Source: JAGYLJ01 sp964383545 (GTDB lineage Bacteria; Patescibacteriota; Minisyncoccia; Phycocordibacterales; UBA12079). From it: a DNA stretch of 17,996 nt. This document shows, piece by piece, positions 14,429-17,996 of the stretch. The notes under the pieces are model-generated. The model worked only from the letters and a program-made list of their open reading frames with translations. It was not told where the DNA came from and made no database searches. The stretch's first letter is position 1. Every line of letters starts with the position of its first letter. The stretch spans positions 1 to 17,996 of the forward strand of contig CAYLHD010000014.1 in NCBI GenBank assembly GCA_964383545.1. Direction: 5' to 3'. The translations under genes and the position numbers were made by a program.

Positions 14429-15962
14429 AATAACCTATTTTTTCATCACCACGTTTTTTCAGAGATGATTTGATGTGTCTTTTCGCATCAGTAGTTTTAG
14501 CTATTTCTAGCCATTTTTTGGTAGGGGTAATTTCTTTCCTAGTAGTTATTTCTACAATATCACCATTTTGTAATTTGGTATCTAGTGAGACTAATTTACC
14601 ATGAACTTTGGCGCCAGTCATATGATCACCGATATCAGAATGAACTGCGTAGGCAAAATCAATGGGGCTAGAATCTTCAGGTAAATCAATTACGTCTCCG
14701 TTGGGTGTAAAGATAAAAACTCTGTGTTCGAAAAAATCTTTTTTAAGTTCTTCTATAAATTCCTGTGATTGGACGTCATTTTCACTTTCTGCCAATTTTT
14801 TTATCCAGATGGGTATATCTGTCGTACTCATCTTATTTTTATCTTCTTTATTGTTCTCACTAAATTTATTGATATTAGGGAGAAGTCTTTTTATCCAAAT
14901 ATTATTAGTGTTATTTGCGCTATTATTTTCAGCTTTGGATTTGTAGACTAAGTGAGAAGCGATTCCATATTCAGCTTCTCTGTGCATATCAGCTGTTCTT
15001 AGTTGTATTTCTACCACGTTACCGAATTTTGTAAAAATGGTGGTGTGAATACTTTTATAACCGTTCGGTTTGGAGAAGGCAATATAGTCTTTAATACGAC
15101 CAGGCATTGGTCTTCTAAATCCATGAATAATGCCAAGGGCCTTGTAACAATCATTAACAGTTGGAACTATAATTCTAAGAGCGAAGATATCGTAGATTTT
15201 ATTGGTATCCCAATTTTTTCTTTCTAATTTTTTGTATAAGCTATAAAGACCTTTTTTTCTATAACTTGTCTCTATGTTTGTGATACCTTCTTTGGCCAAT
15301 CTTTTTATAATACCCTGGTTAACCTTTTTCAGTAATTCAATATTATCATTATTTTTTTCTTTGATAATTTCTTTAACACGTTCATATTCTTTTGGATAAA
15401 CATAGGGGAAAGAAAGGTCTTCTAGTCTTCGGTTTAAAACTCCTATTCCTAAACGATAGGCAAGTGGAGCAAAGATTTCTAAAGTTTCTGTTGCGATGCG
15501 AAGTTGTTTTTCTTCGGGGACATACTGAAGAGTCTCCATATTATGGATACGGTCAGCTAATTTTATTATGATAACTCGGATATCTTGGGAAGAGGCAATA
15601 AATAATTTTCTTAAACTTTCTACATGACGGGTCAAACCTTTAAATCTGATTTTACCTAGTTTAGTTACTCCGTTGATTAAGAAGAGGATCTCATCTCCAA
15701 ACTTCTCTTTTATTTCCTCTTCTTCCACATCAGTATCTTCGATGACATCATGAAGGAGACCTGCAATTACCATGGTTGGGCTCATACCTATAAGAGCTAG
15801 ATTTTTACCGGTTTCATAGGAATGGACAAAGTAAGGTTTTCCTGAGTATCTCAGTTGTTTGGCGTGGGCTTTTTTAGCGAAATCATAGGCTTCTGTTATT
15901 TTTTTATTTTCTTCTTTAGTAGAAGATTCTACCAGTGATATAAGTTCTTTTATGCTTTCCAT
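14427..15962 (-). CDS. rel: RelA/SpoT-type (p)ppGpp synthetase/hydrolase without ACT domain
   Basis: This enzyme makes and degrades the alarmone (p)ppGpp. From the ATG at 15962, the N-terminal HD hydrolase domain has HDVIEDTD (71-78) and KLADRIHNM. The synthetase domain follows with the basic YRKKGLYSLYKK stretch, RIKDYIAFSKPNGYKSIHTT (289-308) and EIQLRTADMH, so both activities look intact. A TGS domain runs from about FIFTPNGDV to VEITTRK. The protein then stops at 511 residues, whereas classical long Rel proteins have 700 or more with a helical and an ACT domain; loss of these is common in reduced genomes. The linker at about 342-405 contains two similar segments, NNIWIKRLL and IPIWIKKLA, absent from standard Rel. 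The frame opens one codon earlier with TTG; the ATG is preferred. A TTGTTT-17-TATTCT promoter lies 8 bases upstream. Confidence 0.95.
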   Translation of the reverse strand: MESIKELISLVESSTKEENKKITEAYDFAKKAHAKQLRYSGKPYFVHSYETGKNLALIGMSPTMVIAGLLHDVIEDTDVEEEEIKEKFGDEILFLINGVTKLGKIRFKGLTRHVESLRKLFIASSQDIRVIIIKLADRIHNMETLQYVPEEKQLRIATETLEIFAPLAYRLGIGVLNRRLEDLSFPYVYPKEYERVKEIIKEKNNDNIELLKKVNQGIIKRLAKEGITNIETSYRKKGLYSLYKKLERKNWDTNKIYDIFALRIIVPTVNDCYKALGIIHGFRRPMPGRIKDYIAFSKPNGYKSIHTTIFTKFGNVVEIQLRTADMHREAEYGIASHLVYKSKAENNSANNTNNIWIKRLLPNINKFSENNKEDKNKMSTTDIPIWIKKLAESENDVQSQEFIEELKKDFFEHRVFIFTPNGDVIDLPEDSSPIDFAYAVHSDIGDHMTGAKVHGKLVSLDTKLQNGDIVEITTRKEITPTKKWLEIAKTTDAKRHIKSSLKKRGDEKIGY

Positions 15963-15970
15963 CAAGGTAT

Positions 15971-15999
15971 AGAATAACTCTTTATTTTTAAAAAAACAA
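15971..15999 (-). promoter_or_regulatory. Candidate rel promoter
   Basis: On the minus strand TTGTTT (15994-15999), a 17-base spacer and TATTCT (15971-15976) lie only 8 bases before the ATG at 15962, so the mRNA would begin at or next to the start codon. Confidence 0.45.
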
Positions 16000-16012
16000 A
16001 TATTCCTAAGAA

Positions 16013-16510
16013 TTATTTATTTTTTAAAAAATAAATAAAAGAGACACCTGATCCGAGAATAGCTCCAGCTAAAATGTCAAAAGGCCAGTGGATACCAACA
16101 ACGATACGTGATAATCCAATTAAAGTTGCTCCAAGGAGAAACAACAATCCTATTTTGTGATTAGTATAAAAATAAATGGCGGTGGCTAAAGCGAAAGAGA
16201 AGGTCGTATGTCCCGATGGAAAAGAATCATTAAAACCGTGGGTTAGCAAATTTTTAACATTTGTTAGTTCTATAAAAGGACGAGGGCTAAAGCAAAAGAT
16301 TTTTATAATCTTTGAAAGGCCCCAAGCAATTAAGGTTATAGTAAAGATTTTAACGATGGATTTTAACTTTATTTTTTTTAGGAAAAATAAAGCAATTACT
16401 CCAAAGATGAACCACCAAACAAGCCAGATTGCTAAGAATATAATGAGAGTGTCTAACCATTCACTTTGTAGAGCAAAGTTATTGAAAAAATAGAAAATTT
16501 CAGTATTCAT
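16013..16510 (-). CDS. PAP2-family phosphatase, probably undecaprenyl-diphosphatase type
   Basis: This membrane phosphatase of the PAP2 superfamily probably recycles undecaprenyl pyrophosphate to the monophosphate carrier used by cell wall and glycan synthesis. All three motifs are present: KIIKIFCFSPRP (67-78, K70 to R77-P78 as KxxxxxxRP), PSGH (98-101) and SRIVVGIHWPFD (134-145) with the catalytic His141 and Asp145. Five to six hydrophobic segments alternate with the motifs, and the 165-residue length is typical of small bacterial members. The N-terminal segment at about 15-45 is the first helix pair. It lies between rel and the glycosylphosphotransferase gene, and a perfect extended -10 sits 8 bases before its ATG. 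Phosphatidylglycerophosphate or another lipid phosphate could also be the substrate, but the glycan locus favours the carrier-lipid role. Confidence 0.9.
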   Translation of the reverse strand: MNTEIFYFFNNFALQSEWLDTLIIFLAIWLVWWFIFGVIALFFLKKIKLKSIVKIFTITLIAWGLSKIIKIFCFSPRPFIELTNVKNLLTHGFNDSFPSGHTTFSFALATAIYFYTNHKIGLLFLLGATLIGLSRIVVGIHWPFDILAGAILGSGVSFIYFLKNK

Positions 16511-16518
16511 AATAAAAT

Positions 16519-16527
16519 ATTATAACA
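16519..16527 (-). promoter_or_regulatory. Extended -10 promoter of the PAP2 gene
   Basis: TGTTATAAT on the minus strand is a perfect extended -10. Its last base is 8 bases before the ATG at 16510, so transcription would start within about 2 bases of the start codon. Confidence 0.5.
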
Positions 16528-16545
16528 CAATCTATTTGTGTGTTT

Positions 16546-17898
16546 TTACGAACCACTGTGGGAAAGCAGAGTTTTAATTGTTTTCAGAGCAATTTTTATA
16601 TCAATAAGTATGGATTGGTTTTTAATATAAAACAGGTCGTAGGAAAGTTTAATTTTAGTTTGTTTAACATCAATGGAATGACGAGGAGCTTCTTTGTGGT
16701 AAATTTGTGCCCAACCGGATAAGCCTGGTTTAATGAGATGTCGGATACCATAATGAGGAATTTTTTCTTCATATTTTTCTACAGCTGATATAAATTCTGG
16801 TCTTGGTCCAATTAAAGAAAGGTCACCTTTTAAGACATTAATGGTTTGAGGGAATTCATCAATTCTCCACCTTCTTAGAAAATTACCAACCTTGGTTACT
16901 TTATTCTCTCCTTTACCCCAGTCACTGGCATCCGTTAAAGTCTGGGTCATGGTGCGGAACTTAATTAATTTGATGATACTATTATTTTTCCCAGTTCTTT
17001 CCGGTATATAAAATAAAGGACCTTTGTCTTCCATACGCATAGCTATCCAAATGATTGGGCAAATCAAGATTGTGATTAAAGCTAGAGGTAGAGAAATTAA
17101 AATATCCATAACTCTTTTAGAAAAAGAATAGAGGTATCGTTGAGATGAGTTAATGTTTTCTAAAAACCAATGATATCTGATAAGGGAGACAGGGATACGA
17201 TCAAAAATGTCTTCATAAATTTCATGGATATCTAAAAATTTTATTTTAGAAAAAATTAGATTATAGAAATAGGGAACGGTTTTTTGTAACTCAGGATCTT
17301 TTAAATCCATTACAATAGTGGTGATGTTATGTTCATAGATAGGATTGAGAATATCTTTTTGGAAATCGATATTTGTTCTTTTATCAAGATTAATACTAAG
17401 AACAAATTGAAAATTATACCAAGGATTATTATTAACTTCCTTTTTTATATTTTTCATTTCGTCACCTCTTCCGATGAGCATGGCGTTTAATTTCTTTTTG
17501 ATTCCCAAAGAGGGAATGATGTAATTTCTCCAAAGTATAATAGCCACAAGAGAAATGATTAAGTAAACAAAGATAATTGTTTTAGGAGCAAGGCCAAAGA
17601 TAGGTATAAAATAGAAGAATAGAATAGCAAGAATACTGTTGATGATTTGAGTACTAATAATGTTTGCTAAGAAAGACCTTTTTTGAATAAGAGCCTGTCT
17701 TTCGTAAAGTCCTGCTATAAAGAATGAAATAGACCAAATAAGGAAGAGAATTGAGAAAGGAGCTAGATGCTCAAGAAAGAATTCTTGACTAGGTATTTTT
17801 GCATAACGAACCAAAAGGGTGACCCAAAGTGAAATAGTAAAAAATAAGATGTCACCAATGAAAAGAAAAATCGGTTCTTTTTTGTTTAAAATCAACAT
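16546..17898 (-). CDS. Polyprenyl glycosylphosphotransferase (WcaJ/WbaP-like initiating enzyme)
   Basis: This enzyme starts glycan assembly by moving a sugar phosphate from a nucleotide sugar to undecaprenyl phosphate. The N-terminal half has four membrane helices (about 10-30, 47-66, 80-100 and 108-125), then a Rossmann-like domain at about 135-240 including LIGRGDE (141-147). The catalytic half begins at KRVMDILISL (261-270) with the re-entrant helix, followed by KFRTM (313-317), RWRIDEFPQ (343-351, catalytic Asp347-Glu348), SLIGPRPE (361-368), KPGLSGWAQI (390-399) and YDLFYI (420-425). Length 450 is normal. The usual sugars are glucose, galactose or N-acetyl-galactosamine phosphate; which one is not readable. 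It is the first gene inside the right repeat, with TATAAT 8 bases upstream of the ATG. Confidence 0.95.
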   Translation of the reverse strand: MLILNKKEPIFLFIGDILFFTISLWVTLLVRYAKIPSQEFFLEHLAPFSILFLIWSISFFIAGLYERQALIQKRSFLANIISTQIINSILAILFFYFIPIFGLAPKTIIFVYLIISLVAIILWRNYIIPSLGIKKKLNAMLIGRGDEMKNIKKEVNNNPWYNFQFVLSINLDKRTNIDFQKDILNPIYEHNITTIVMDLKDPELQKTVPYFYNLIFSKIKFLDIHEIYEDIFDRIPVSLIRYHWFLENINSSQRYLYSFSKRVMDILISLPLALITILICPIIWIAMRMEDKGPLFYIPERTGKNNSIIKLIKFRTMTQTLTDASDWGKGENKVTKVGNFLRRWRIDEFPQTINVLKGDLSLIGPRPEFISAVEKYEEKIPHYGIRHLIKPGLSGWAQIYHKEAPRHSIDVKQTKIKLSYDLFYIKNQSILIDIKIALKTIKTLLSHSGS

Positions 17899-17906
17899 TT
17901 TTAGTG

Positions 17907-17912
17907 ATTATA
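17907..17912 (-). promoter_or_regulatory. Candidate -10 box for the glycosylphosphotransferase gene
   Basis: Perfect TATAAT on the minus strand with 8 bases to the ATG at 17898. The -35 position is weak and lies close to the terminal repeat, so an outside element could influence it. Confidence 0.45.
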
Positions 17913-17943
17913 CGATAAATTACCCAAAAAAGCGAGAGGACTT

Positions 17944-17996
17944 CTTGAATTAACTCTTGAGATGCAACTTGTAAACTTGGCGTGGTGTTAAGTAAT
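17944..17996. repeat. Right copy of 53-bp terminal inverted repeat
   Basis: Exact reverse complement of bases 1-53. It lies 45 bases upstream of the glycosylphosphotransferase start codon, in non-coding sequence, and runs to the last base of the contig. Here it breaks no gene. See the left copy for interpretation. Confidence 0.85.

Noticed and set aside
16176..16493. Plus-strand reading frame of 105 codons opposite the PAP2 gene
   Set aside because: It mirrors the PAP2 coding sequence, whose three catalytic motifs are all present on the other strand.
1..17996. Circular element or plasmid suggested by matching ends
   Set aside because: The end match is inverted, not direct, so the two ends do not join head to tail into a circle.
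1..17996. Alternative genetic code with TGA as glycine
   Set aside because: Genes of up to 1,051 codons contain no in-frame TGA, and TGA ends the adaptor gene at 9016-9018 at the expected place.
1..17996. tRNA, rRNA genes or CRISPR array
   Set aside because: No cloverleaf with a GTTCGA-type arm, no rRNA-like block and no regularly spaced direct repeats were seen; long hairpins are single and unrelated.

Overview
This 17,996-base window is AT-rich and gene-dense. It carries a cell-surface polysaccharide locus, an RND-type efflux pair and a few household genes. The best guess at origin is a small-genome bacterium of the Candidate Phyla Radiation (Patescibacteria). The reasons are the compact Rel protein without an ACT domain, an RND pump with an oversized adaptor and no outer-membrane channel gene, a small membrane protein of a type often seen in that group, absence of clear Shine-Dalgarno sequences, and many -10 boxes lying almost on top of start codons. 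This is inference; no rRNA or marker gene is present. TGA is a stop: the long frames contain none, so the Gly-TGA code of Gracilibacteria/Absconditabacteria does not apply.

Layout. Bases 1-53 and 17944-17996 are a perfect inverted repeat, so both ends of the contig run outward into the same sequence, probably a multicopy mobile-element end. At the left it cuts a family-2 glycosyltransferase gene at its catalytic Glu-Asp motif. From there to about 6400 lies a very AT-rich, minus-strand glycan cassette: truncated GT2, GT11 fucosyltransferase, DUF268 protein, short SDR epimerase-like protein, GT8-like glycosyltransferase, sulfotransferase and SGNH hydrolase. The cassette ends inside the Wzt ABC ATPase gene. 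The carbohydrate-binding C-terminal half of that gene shares the cassette's extreme AT content, while the ATPase half is far richer in G+C.

Bases 7375-12296 on the plus strand encode a membrane-fusion adaptor and an RND permease, with a long hairpin between them. The Wzm permease, the partner of Wzt, follows on the minus strand, so the ABC exporter genes are split by the RND pair. The RND and Wzm genes overlap tail to tail by 60 bases. At 13115-13265 there is a promoter, a structured untranslated RNA and an intrinsic terminator, followed by a small membrane protein and a SLOG/TIGR00725-like protein on the plus strand. A bidirectional terminator separates these from the minus-strand Rel (ppGpp synthetase/hydrolase), PAP2 phosphatase and polyprenyl glycosylphosphotransferase.

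How they may work together: the glycosylphosphotransferase loads the first sugar phosphate onto undecaprenyl phosphate. The glycosyltransferases extend the chain and the tailoring enzymes add or remove groups (sulfate, possibly acetyl). Wzm/Wzt flips the product, with the Wzt C-terminal domain reading the glycan, and PAP2 recycles the lipid carrier. The most interesting items are the unassigned RNA element at 13149-13265, the near-leaderless promoter pattern, the composition break inside wzt, the long hairpin inside the RND operon, and the inverted repeat that breaks the GT2 gene.
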